NCBI GenBank assembly: GCA_012513735.1
Contig: JAAZBR010000021.1
Location: 1 to 9,736, forward strand
Reading direction: 5' to 3'
From: Clostridiales bacterium
GTDB taxonomy: Bacteria; Bacillota; Clostridia; Christensenellales; Aristaeellaceae
Length of the DNA stretch: 9,736 nt
The translations under genes and the position numbers were made by a program. The notes under the pieces are model-generated. The model saw only the letters and a program-made list of their open reading frames with translations. It had not been told where the DNA came from and did no database searches. Shown piece after piece: positions 1 to 5,968 of this stretch. Numbering within the stretch: position 1 is the first letter of the stretch; each line of letters starts with the position of its first letter.

Positions 1-266
1 CCATCACCAGCTTCCGCAGCAACTGGCCGTTGATTCCCTGCTACGCTAATACTATTGGCCCTGGCATCATCTTTGGCAGCGATTACTGCATCGGTGGCGC
101 TGACGGCGTACTGTCCCGCGGTATGCAGTGGCAGGGTCTGTCGTTATGGATGACGCTGCGCTACGGGCCGGACAAGGCCGTGACCTCCAGCAGCATTCCC
201 ACTATGCCCGGCAGGCTGTACTACATGCAGGAGCTGGCCGGCCCCCTGTGTGCCGATACCAACTGA
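1..266 (+). CDS. C-terminal fragment of an unrecognised protein
   Basis: An open frame enters from the left edge (first complete codon at base 3) and ends at TGA 264-266, giving about 88 C-terminal residues. The start lies outside the window; a TTG at base 30 is internal to the open frame and has no reason to be the start. The fragment is rich in Gly, Ser, Pro and aromatic residues, with segments such as NTIGPGIIFGSDYCIGGADG and SSSIPTMPGRLYYMQEL. I do not recognise a family, and there is no clear membrane segment. It lies only 15 bases upstream of the M24 gene and shares its strand, so it is probably co-transcribed and part of the same pathway. The frame is believable because the stop is followed directly by the Shine-Dalgarno site of the next gene. 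No function is assigned. Confidence 0.6.
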   Translation, partial: ITSFRSNWPLIPCYANTIGPGIIFGSDYCIGGADGVLSRGMQWQGLSLWMTLRYGPDKAVTSSSIPTMPGRLYYMQELAGPLCADTN

Positions 267-281
267 CGGAAGGAGAATGCC

Positions 282-1619
282 ATGAGATCCTGGATGGACA
301 AGGCCCGGGCAGTGGATCGTATTCTGCAGAAGGCCCCTGCCTTTGACAAGAACCTGCGCGTGGAGAAGCCTGAGTTTCAGGAAAGGCAGCGCAAGGTAGC
401 GGCAGAGCTTAAAAAAGCAGGCATTGACTGTGCCATCGTGTACTCGGATGAGCATTACTGTGGTGATGTGCCCTACCTGGGCGGCAACACCAACATATCG
501 GTGGAGCCCGTGGCAGGGGTGGTAGGCCCTAATGGCTTCTTTGTGCTAGCCGGCCTGGAAGGCGGCTATGTAGCCGAGCAGTTGACCGGCCGCTCGGGCG
601 CCAGCGTGCACAAGGTAGAGATGCTCAAGCTGGCCGATGAGGAATATCCTATTGATGCCGAGCGCATAGAGGATGTGCTGGAGCTGGCGGTGGGCAGGGC
701 GCCCAAGACCATCGGATTGCTGACACCCCGTGCCGTGTTGCCCGTGGGCGTGTACGAGTATTTTGCCTCCCTGGTGGGGCCGGAAAATGTGGTTGACTGC
801 CAGGAAATCTATTATAAAATCAAGTACAACAAGTCAGACCGCGAGATGGAATTGACGGCCCAGGCCTCCCGCATGGCCAGTGTGATGCTGGAGGGTATGC
901 TGGCTGTGCTGGAGCCCGGAATGCTGGAAACCGAGGTGTCCGGCTGGGGTTACCTGATCGGCCAGCAGCTGGGCGCAGAGGGGTTTGGCTTTGATGTGAT
1001 GGTAACCGCCAATGAGGCCAACCGGACGCTGGTAGGTAAGGCGTTGAACCGCCCCATCCGGCGCGGGGACTATGTGCACTTGGGCGTCGCGCCCAAGTGC
1101 GACGGGCTGACCGCCTGTGAACGCTGTACCGTGATCGCGGTGGAGGATCCCTCGCAGATTACAGCCGACCAGAAATACTGGATCAACTTTGTGGAGGGTG
1201 CCTACCAGGTGGGCCTGGATGCCTATCGTCGGGTGGCACGGGAAAACCTGCCTGCCCGGTTGCAGGAGCAGGCCCTGGTTGACTACTTCAAACAGCACGA
1301 GGCCGAGGTCAGCGCCCGCCTGGGCAAGCCCATCGACCTGGCCAAGCAAAAGCCCTATACCGGCACCCACAACGGTGGCTACACCGAATGCCAGGAGTTT
1401 TATGGGGCCATCACCCTCAACTCTGACGAGCCTTTGGGTAGCCAGATCATCACCATGCTGGATGTGGCCATCCGCGGTGTGGGCAACCGCTGGGATGAGG
1501 TGATTATCCCCGGTATGGACTATGTGCTGGTGGAAAAAACTTTGGGCAAGTATGGAACGCGGGTGGAGGTGCTCAACACCCTGCCCGTTAATTTGCAACA
1601 TCTGGTAGGGATCCACTGA
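282..1619 (+). CDS. M24-family (creatinase/prolidase fold) protein with degenerate metal site
   Basis: A 445-residue protein with the two-domain layout of M24 peptidases. An N-terminal creatinase-like domain spans roughly residues 30-175 and a pita-bread domain roughly 185-435. The start ATG has GGAAGGAG at 268-275, six bases upstream. The fold is suggested by EPGM (211-214), the GDYVHLG strand (262-268), GTHNGG (361-366) and the closing GNRWDEVIIPG segment (401-411). Aligned by eye to the family pattern, the two metal-binding Asp become Gly268 and Cys279. The first conserved His is kept (His363), the second becomes Cys370, the first metal Glu becomes Leu393 (Asp394 is adjacent), and the last Glu becomes Asp405. 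The N-lobe catalytic His is also not evident near residue 250. Ordinary metal-dependent aminopeptidase activity is therefore unlikely. A metal-free hydrolase, as in creatinase, or a non-catalytic role is possible. The PIG-L gene follows after 17 bases. Confidence 0.85.
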   Translation: MRSWMDKARAVDRILQKAPAFDKNLRVEKPEFQERQRKVAAELKKAGIDCAIVYSDEHYCGDVPYLGGNTNISVEPVAGVVGPNGFFVLAGLEGGYVAEQLTGRSGASVHKVEMLKLADEEYPIDAERIEDVLELAVGRAPKTIGLLTPRAVLPVGVYEYFASLVGPENVVDCQEIYYKIKYNKSDREMELTAQASRMASVMLEGMLAVLEPGMLETEVSGWGYLIGQQLGAEGFGFDVMVTANEANRTLVGKALNRPIRRGDYVHLGVAPKCDGLTACERCTVIAVEDPSQITADQKYWINFVEGAYQVGLDAYRRVARENLPARLQEQALVDYFKQHEAEVSARLGKPIDLAKQKPYTGTHNGGYTECQEFYGAITLNSDEPLGSQIITMLDVAIRGVGNRWDEVIIPGMDYVLVEKTLGKYGTRVEVLNTLPVNLQHLVGIH

Positions 1620-1636
1620 AGAAAGAAGGCGAGACT

Positions 1637-2344
1637 ATGAGAATCCTGGCTATTGGCTGTCATCCGGATGACCTGGAAATCGGTTGCTACGGTACCCTGT
1701 ACAAGTACGTCAAACAGGGGCATGAGGTTTCAGTGTGCCACATTGCCAACGGCAACATGGGCCATGTGGAGATCATGCCCGATGAGCTGCGCAAGATCCG
1801 CTTTGACGAGGCGGCCGCTGCGGCAGACATCATTGGTGCCAAGCACTACTCCATCGATATTCCAGACATCCATGTGACGGCCGAAAACGACGAGCTGATC
1901 TATGAACTGGGGCGTGTGATGCGCAAGACCCAGCCCGATGTGATGATCACTCACTTTGACAGGGACTACATGAACGACCACATGCAGGCCTATTATGCCA
2001 CCTTCCGAGCTTCCTTTGGCGCCAGCATCCCCCATTTCCACGGGGCAGAGGCCGGGCCGGTGGTGCCCGTATGTCCCATCTACCACATGGACACGGTAGC
2101 GGGTGTGGGGTTTATACCCACCGAATACGTGGACATTACCGAGGAAATTGATGTCAAGCTGAAAGCGCTGAGTTGCCACAAGTCCCAGTTGGAGTGGATG
2201 CTGGAGCATGATGGCATCGACTTCCTGGATTTTGTCCGGACCTGTTCCAAGGTGCGGGGTTACCAGTGCGGTGTGGGATATGCAGAGGGGTTCCGCCCCA
2301 GCCTCAACTACCTGCGGTTGACGACCAAGCGGTTGTTGCCGTAA
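1637..2344 (+). CDS. PIG-L/LmbE-family zinc N-deacetylase (BshB1-like)
   Basis: A 235-residue protein, normal length for bacterial PIG-L deacetylases such as BshB1 or MshB. It has the N-terminal zinc motif HPDDLEIG at residues 9-16 (His9 and Asp12 as ligands, Asp11 as likely base). The second motif, THFDRDYMNDHMQA, covers 105-118, with His115 as the expected third ligand. The C-terminal VGYAEGFRP (213-221) resembles the same region of BshB1-type enzymes. Family members remove the acetyl group from N-acetylglucosamine joined to inositol, malate or similar partners, in the cytoplasm. All catalytic residues look intact. ATG 1637 is preceded by AGAAGG (1624-1629). The gene sits between an M24 homologue and a sugar importer, with no glycosyltransferase or thiol-ligase gene in view. 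A catabolic deacetylase for an imported N-acylated compound is therefore more likely than thiol biosynthesis; that is inference. Confidence 0.88.
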   Translation: MRILAIGCHPDDLEIGCYGTLYKYVKQGHEVSVCHIANGNMGHVEIMPDELRKIRFDEAAAAADIIGAKHYSIDIPDIHVTAENDELIYELGRVMRKTQPDVMITHFDRDYMNDHMQAYYATFRASFGASIPHFHGAEAGPVVPVCPIYHMDTVAGVGFIPTEYVDITEEIDVKLKALSCHKSQLEWMLEHDGIDFLDFVRTCSKVRGYQCGVGYAEGFRPSLNYLRLTTKRLLP

Positions 2345-2347
2345 GAT
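2318..2347 (+). promoter_or_regulatory. Possible sigma-70/sigma-A promoter before the importer genes
   Basis: TTGACG (2318-2323, five of six matches to TTGACA) is followed after 18 bases by TAAGAT (2342-2347, four of six matches to TATAAT). It lies over the end of the PIG-L gene and just ahead of the longest gap in the first half of the window. Transcription would begin near 2354, inside the inverted repeat described separately. This is a weak, by-eye match, and the importer may simply be read from an upstream promoter. Confidence 0.3.
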
Positions 2348-2380
2348 AACACCAGCCTAGAATATGTTCTACATGTTATC
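2345..2380 (+). promoter_or_regulatory. Nested inverted repeat, possible operator or mRNA hairpin
   Basis: GATAACA (2345-2351) and TGTTATC (2374-2380) are exact reverse complements. Between them AGAATATGTTCT (2359-2370) is itself a near-palindrome, with AGAA/TTCT arms and a four-base centre. No T-run follows, so it does not look like an intrinsic terminator. It overlaps the -10 of the candidate promoter and ends close to the ribosome binding region of the permease gene (GAAAGGA at 2380-2386). That position would suit a repressor operator or a 5'-leader hairpin. No regulator gene is visible in the window to pair with it. Confidence 0.4.
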
Positions 2381-2400
2381 GAAAGGAATCACAAGTTCAA

Positions 2401-3381
2401 ATGAGCGAGTTAAGTGCTAACAGGAACCTGAAGGTGCGGATTTCCAAATTCACCAAGGAATATGCCATTGTCATCGCCATTTTGGCGCTGATGATCATCT
2501 TCACCCTAACGTCGGAGTATTTTCTTACCTATCGCAATATCCGCAACATTCTGATGCAGACGGTGTCCCTGGCCATTGTGTGCATCGGTCAGTCGCTGAT
2601 CGTCACTACGGGCGAGTTTGACCTGTCCCTGGGGCAGAATGTGTGCCTGAGTTCTGCCGTGATGGCGTGGCTGATCAAGTACGGTGGTTTCAATCCCTGG
2701 ATTGCCATCCTGTGTGCTATTGCAGTAGGCGCCTTGATCGGGCTGACTAACGGCGTGCTGATTGCTTATGCAGGCATCCCCTGTTTCATCGTTACGCTGG
2801 TCTTTCAGATGGTTGCCCGTGGCGGAGCCAAGATCATCACCAACGCCACCCCCATCCCGGGTATGCCCGAGCAGATCAAGTTCCTGGGCCGTGGTTTCAT
2901 CGGTGGCATGGAATACGGGGTGCCCATCAGCGTGCTGATTATGCTGGCGCTGTTTGTGGTGTTTTCCTTCATTACCCAGCGCACCAAGTATGGCCGTTCG
3001 CTGTATGCCATCGGTGGCAACAAGGAAGCCGCCTATTTTGCCGGTATCAACGTGAAGAATACCCGCGCCATCAACTACACCATTGCGGGTACCCTGTGCG
3101 GTATCTCCGCCGTTCTGCTGGTGATCCGCCTGGACAGCGCGGCCATCACAAACGGCAACCTGTACGAATTTGACGCCATGATTTCCTGCATTCTGGGCGG
3201 TATCAGCCTGGCCGGCGGCCGGGGCAAGATTGTCCAAGCGTTGTTTGGCGCCATCTTCCTGATGCTGTTCTTCAACGGTATGACCATGCTGAACGTCAAC
3301 CCCTTCGTGCAGGATGTGTTGAAGGGTATTGTCATGATTGGCGCTGTCGCGCTGGACGTTGTGCGCAACAAGCGCCGCTAA
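2401..3381 (+). CDS. RbsC-like sugar ABC importer permease
   Basis: A 326-residue, strongly hydrophobic protein of the BPD_transp_2 family (RbsC, MglC, XylH type). It has about eight to ten membrane segments, among them roughly residues 21-37, 52-70, 100-125, 176-192 and 278-294. Recognisable family landmarks are TTGEFDLSLGQNV (69-81), the cytoplasmic coupling loop region GRSLYAIGGNKEAAYFAGIN (198-217), which would contact the ATPase, and ILGGISLAGGRG (264-275). As in the family, the basic tail VRNKRR closes the protein. It would form the channel, probably as a homodimer, since only one permease gene is present in this module. The ATG at 2401 has only a distant GAAAGGA (2380-2386, 14 bases away), so initiation may be weak. 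The ATPase gene follows after 19 bases. The substrate cannot be told from the sequence; a pentose, hexose, polyol or autoinducer-like compound would be typical. Confidence 0.93.
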   Translation: MSELSANRNLKVRISKFTKEYAIVIAILALMIIFTLTSEYFLTYRNIRNILMQTVSLAIVCIGQSLIVTTGEFDLSLGQNVCLSSAVMAWLIKYGGFNPWIAILCAIAVGALIGLTNGVLIAYAGIPCFIVTLVFQMVARGGAKIITNATPIPGMPEQIKFLGRGFIGGMEYGVPISVLIMLALFVVFSFITQRTKYGRSLYAIGGNKEAAYFAGINVKNTRAINYTIAGTLCGISAVLLVIRLDSAAITNGNLYEFDAMISCILGGISLAGGRGKIVQALFGAIFLMLFFNGMTMLNVNPFVQDVLKGIVMIGAVALDVVRNKRR

Positions 3382-3390
3382 GCAGCGGGG

Positions 3391-3395
3391 GGAGG
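3391..3395 (+). promoter_or_regulatory. Ribosome binding site fixing the first ATPase start
   Basis: GGAGG, within a G-run that begins at 3387, lies five bases before ATG 3401. The open frame extends further upstream to 3338, inside the permease gene. Only the ATG at 3401 has this site and gives the normal N-terminus of an RbsA-type ATPase. Confidence 0.8.
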
Positions 3396-3400
3396 AACAC

Positions 3401-4879
3401 ATGGCCGACTATATTCTGGAGATGCGGGGCATCACCAAGGTATTCCCGGGCGTCAGGGCACTGGACGATGTCAGCATCAATGTTGAGCGGGGTACCGTAC
3501 ACGCCTTGGTGGGGGAAAACGGCGCGGGTAAATCCACGCTGATCAAGGTGCTTGCCGGCATCTACCATCCCGAGGAGGGCGAGGTCTATCTGGACGGTGT
3601 TAAAACCGTTTTCCGCACACCGAACGATTCCCAGCACAAGGGCATCAGCGTGGTGCACCAGGAGTTTAAGATGTCAGAAACCCTCTCTGTGGCAGAGAAC
3701 GTTTTTCTGGGCAATCTGATGTACAAGGGCAGGGTGGTGGACTGGAAGGGGATGCGCGTCTGCGCTGACAAAATGCTGCGCGACCTGGGCGTGCCCATGG
3801 ATGTGGACGTGGCGGTGGAAACCCTGTCCGTCGCGCAGAAACAGATGGTGGAGATTTGCAAGGCCATCAACCGCAACTGCAAGGTGCTGATTATGGACGA
3901 ACCCTCCGCCACCCTGACCGAAAAAGAGCAGATGCTGATGTTTGACACCGTGCGCAAGCTGAAAGCATCCGGTGTCACCGTGATCTACATATCTCACCGC
4001 ATGGAGGAGATCTTCGATCTGTGTGACAATGTGTCCGTGTTGCGGGACGGCCAGCACATTGCCACAGTGCCTGTTGCATCGGTAACGCGGGATGAACTGG
4101 TTTCCCTGATGGTGGGCCGTACTGTGACCAATGAGTATCCGCGTTCCTCCGTGCAGCCGGGGGAAGTGATTCTGGAGGGACGCAATATCACCCGCAAGGG
4201 GGTACTGCATGACATCAGCTTCCAGCTCCGCAAAGGTGAGGTGCTGGGGATTGCAGGGCTGGTGGGCGCCGGTCGGACGGAGCTGGCCCGGGCTATCCTG
4301 GGCATTGACAAAATTGATTCGGGCGAGCTGTTGCTGCACGGTAAGCCTGTTAAAATGGACAGCTTCCGCAAAGCCATCGCCAATGGGCTCAGCCTGGTGC
4401 CTGAGGATCGCAAAACCCAGGGGCTGGTGCAGATTGCCACCGTCAGCCGCAACATCAACATGGTCAACATGGATGCGGCGGCCCACGGGTTTGTGATGGA
4501 CGATGCCAAGGAGCGGAAGATCAGCGCCGAATACGTGCAGAAGCTGGACATTTCCACCCCCTCTGTGGACACTGAGGCCCAGTATCTGTCCGGCGGAAAC
4601 CAGCAGAAGGTGGTTATCGCCAAGTGGCTGCTGGAGGATAGCGAGATCGTCATCTTGGACGAACCGACCCGCGGTATCGACGTGGGTGCCAAAAGCGAGA
4701 TTCACAACCTGATCGTTAGCTTGGTGGAGCAGGGAAAGTCCGTGCTCATGATCTCATCCGAACTGCCTGAGGTCATCGGCATGTCCGATCGGATCCTGGT
4801 GATCCACGAAGGCCATCTGGTGGGCGAGTTGCACCGCGGCGAAGCCAGTCAGAAGCGCATCATGTCCCTGTGTGTCTAA
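3401..4879 (+). CDS. RbsA/MglA-like sugar ABC importer ATPase, two fused nucleotide-binding domains
   Basis: A 492-residue cytoplasmic protein, usual length for the family, that powers the importer encoded with it. Domain 1 has Walker A GENGAGKST (38-46), Q-loop Gln87, a signature-region LSVAQKQM (142-149), Walker B VLIMDEP (162-168) and switch His199. Domain 2 has GLVGAGRTE (286-294) in place of a Walker A and so lacks the Lys-Ser/Thr pair. It also has VPEDRK (333-338), an intact signature LSGGNQQK (396-403), Walker B VILDEPTRG (417-425), and Ser-Ser instead of the switch His in ISSE (451-454). This asymmetry is normal for RbsA/MglA proteins: one composite site is expected to be competent and the other degenerate. 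The gene lies between its permease and the binding-protein gene, unlike the more common order with the binding protein first. Confidence 0.95.
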   Translation: MADYILEMRGITKVFPGVRALDDVSINVERGTVHALVGENGAGKSTLIKVLAGIYHPEEGEVYLDGVKTVFRTPNDSQHKGISVVHQEFKMSETLSVAENVFLGNLMYKGRVVDWKGMRVCADKMLRDLGVPMDVDVAVETLSVAQKQMVEICKAINRNCKVLIMDEPSATLTEKEQMLMFDTVRKLKASGVTVIYISHRMEEIFDLCDNVSVLRDGQHIATVPVASVTRDELVSLMVGRTVTNEYPRSSVQPGEVILEGRNITRKGVLHDISFQLRKGEVLGIAGLVGAGRTELARAILGIDKIDSGELLLHGKPVKMDSFRKAIANGLSLVPEDRKTQGLVQIATVSRNINMVNMDAAAHGFVMDDAKERKISAEYVQKLDISTPSVDTEAQYLSGGNQQKVVIAKWLLEDSEIVILDEPTRGIDVGAKSEIHNLIVSLVEQGKSVLMISSELPEVIGMSDRILVIHEGHLVGELHRGEASQKRIMSLCV

Positions 4880-4890
4880 TATTTGGAACA

Positions 4891-4910
4891 TTTGCCGTGA
4901 AAACGGCAGA
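4891..4910 (+). promoter_or_regulatory. Small GAAA-loop hairpin in the ATPase-binding protein gap
   Basis: TGCCGT (4893-4898) and ACGGCA (4903-4908) pair exactly around a GAAA tetraloop of the GNRA class. One G-U and one A-U pair can extend the stem to eight pairs. It lies between the ATPase stop and the AAGGAGG of the binding-protein gene and has no T-run after it. A plausible role is an mRNA stability or processing element that raises binding-protein expression over the other transporter genes; that role is inferred from position alone. Confidence 0.45.
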
Positions 4911-4917
4911 TAATGAT

Positions 4918-4924
4918 AAGGAGG
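4918..4924 (+). promoter_or_regulatory. Ribosome binding site fixing the binding-protein start
   Basis: AAGGAGG lies 11 bases before ATG 4936. The frame is open back to ATG 4870, which overlaps the end of the ATPase gene. Only 4936 follows a strong site and yields a signal peptide at the very N-terminus. Confidence 0.8.
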
Positions 4925-4935
4925 ATTTTGACCCA

Positions 4936-5898
4936 ATGAAAAAGAGAAACCTGGTATCCCTGTTGCTGGTCGTCCTGATGCTGGTAAGCATGGCAAGCGC
5001 CGCGCTGGCTGCTGATCCCTGGAAAGGCAAGCGCCTGGGCGTTGCTCACATCACCATGTATGATGAGTGGTGCAAGGCTGTGTATGATGAGTTCATGGCA
5101 CAGGCCCCCGCGATGGGCTTTGCCGAAATCAACATCCAGGACGGTAACCTGAACGCCGAGACCCAGCAGAAGCAGATTGAGGACTTTATTGCCCAGAAGT
5201 ATGACGCCATCCTGACTGACCCCGTGAACGGCGAAGGCGTTGTACCCACCCTGGAGCTGGCGGGCGCGGCGAACATCCCCGTATTTGCCTTTGACAACGG
5301 TACCATCTACGATAAGCTGATCACCCACGTTGCGTGGGATCACGCCCAGACCGGTGTGCTGACCGCCAAATGGGTTGCCGACTACGCCAAGGAGCATCTG
5401 GGTGGCAAAGTGAAGATGGGCATGCTGGAGATGCTGTACAGCGTGCATACCCAGGTGAGGTCCGAGGCCTTCAAAAAGACTCTGATTGAACTGCTGGGCG
5501 AAGAGAATATCACCTGGGTTTTCGAGCAGGACTTCGGCGAGACCCGTGAATCTGCCGCCAACATTGTGACCAACAACATCGCCAAGCCCATTGACGTCAT
5601 CTGGGGCGCGGTGGACAATGCGGCCATGGGCGCTGCCAATGCGCTGGAGTTGGCCGGAGCCGAAGGCACCATCGTGGTGTCTGCAGGCGCCTGGGGGAGC
5701 GAGCCCTTCAACATGATCAACAACAACCACAAGTACTACAAGATGTGCATCGGCGTATCCGCTGCCAATATTGTAAAGCTGACCCTGGAGTCGGTGCAGA
5801 AGTATTTTGCCGGCGAAGAGCTGCCCAAGGAGCAGAACATCGAGCTGGCCGTCATCGACGCTACCACCATTGCGGACTACATGAAGTACGTCCAGTAA
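4936..5898 (+). CDS. Periplasmic-binding-protein type 1 sugar ABC substrate-binding protein
   Basis: A 320-residue exported protein of the ribose/galactose-binding (Peripla_BP_4) group, which delivers ligand to the permease. It starts MKKRNLVSLL, continues with a hydrophobic core, and has a likely signal peptidase I site after ALA or ALAA (residues 23-26). There is no Cys there, so it is not a standard lipoprotein. The mature part begins with the first beta-strand KRLGVAHITM (32-41), followed by YDAILTDPVN (89-98) and AANIPVFAFDNG (111-122), typical of the first lobe. WGAVDNAAMGAANALELAGA (223-242) matches the family pattern in which the ligand-contacting Asp (here Asp227) opens a helix. Ala/Gly-rich VVSAGAWGSEP (247-257) follows. 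Many aromatic residues (Trp45, Trp134, Trp224, Trp253) could stack on a sugar ring. The gene follows its ATPase after 56 bases and ends just before a terminator. Confidence 0.92.
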   Translation: MKKRNLVSLLLVVLMLVSMASAALAADPWKGKRLGVAHITMYDEWCKAVYDEFMAQAPAMGFAEINIQDGNLNAETQQKQIEDFIAQKYDAILTDPVNGEGVVPTLELAGAANIPVFAFDNGTIYDKLITHVAWDHAQTGVLTAKWVADYAKEHLGGKVKMGMLEMLYSVHTQVRSEAFKKTLIELLGEENITWVFEQDFGETRESAANIVTNNIAKPIDVIWGAVDNAAMGAANALELAGAEGTIVVSAGAWGSEPFNMINNNHKYYKMCIGVSAANIVKLTLESVQKYFAGEELPKEQNIELAVIDATTIADYMKYVQ

Positions 5899-5907
5899 CA
5901 ACCGCCA

Positions 5908-5940
5908 GCAGGCGGAGGCTTTGCCTCCGCCTGCCCTTTT
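5908..5940 (+). terminator. Intrinsic (Rho-independent) terminator
   Basis: GCAGGCGGAGGC (5908-5919) and GCCTCCGCCTGC (5923-5934) form a perfect 12-base-pair GC-rich stem with a TTT loop, followed by CCTTTT and then CCGTTTT. It begins nine bases after the binding-protein stop. The T-run is short and interrupted, so some read-through into the next gene is likely. It would set the stoichiometry between the importer and the downstream M24-kinase genes. Confidence 0.8.
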
Positions 5941-5956
5941 CCGTTTTGGACTTTGG

Positions 5957-5964
5957 TAAGGAGG
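5957..5964 (+). promoter_or_regulatory. Strong ribosome binding site of the second M24 gene
   Basis: TAAGGAGG, an extended match to the 16S anti-Shine-Dalgarno sequence, lies four bases before ATG 5969. It fixes the start and shows that this gene is translated on its own rather than coupled to the gene before the terminator. Confidence 0.75.
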
Positions 5965-5968
5965 CCGC

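Noticed and set aside
3674..4705. Long open frame of 343 residues on the minus strand
   Set aside because: It lies wholly inside the clear ATPase gene, has no ribosome site or recognisable domain, and is His/Gln/Leu-rich as expected for the complement of GC-rich coding DNA.
4898..4911. Partial catabolite-repression (cre) site, TGAAAACG
   Set aside because: Only the left half matches the cre pattern, and the same bases are better explained by the hairpin.
4870..4935. Upstream ATG extending the binding protein by 22 residues
   Set aside because: It overlaps the ATPase end, lacks a ribosome site, and would bury the signal peptide inside the protein.
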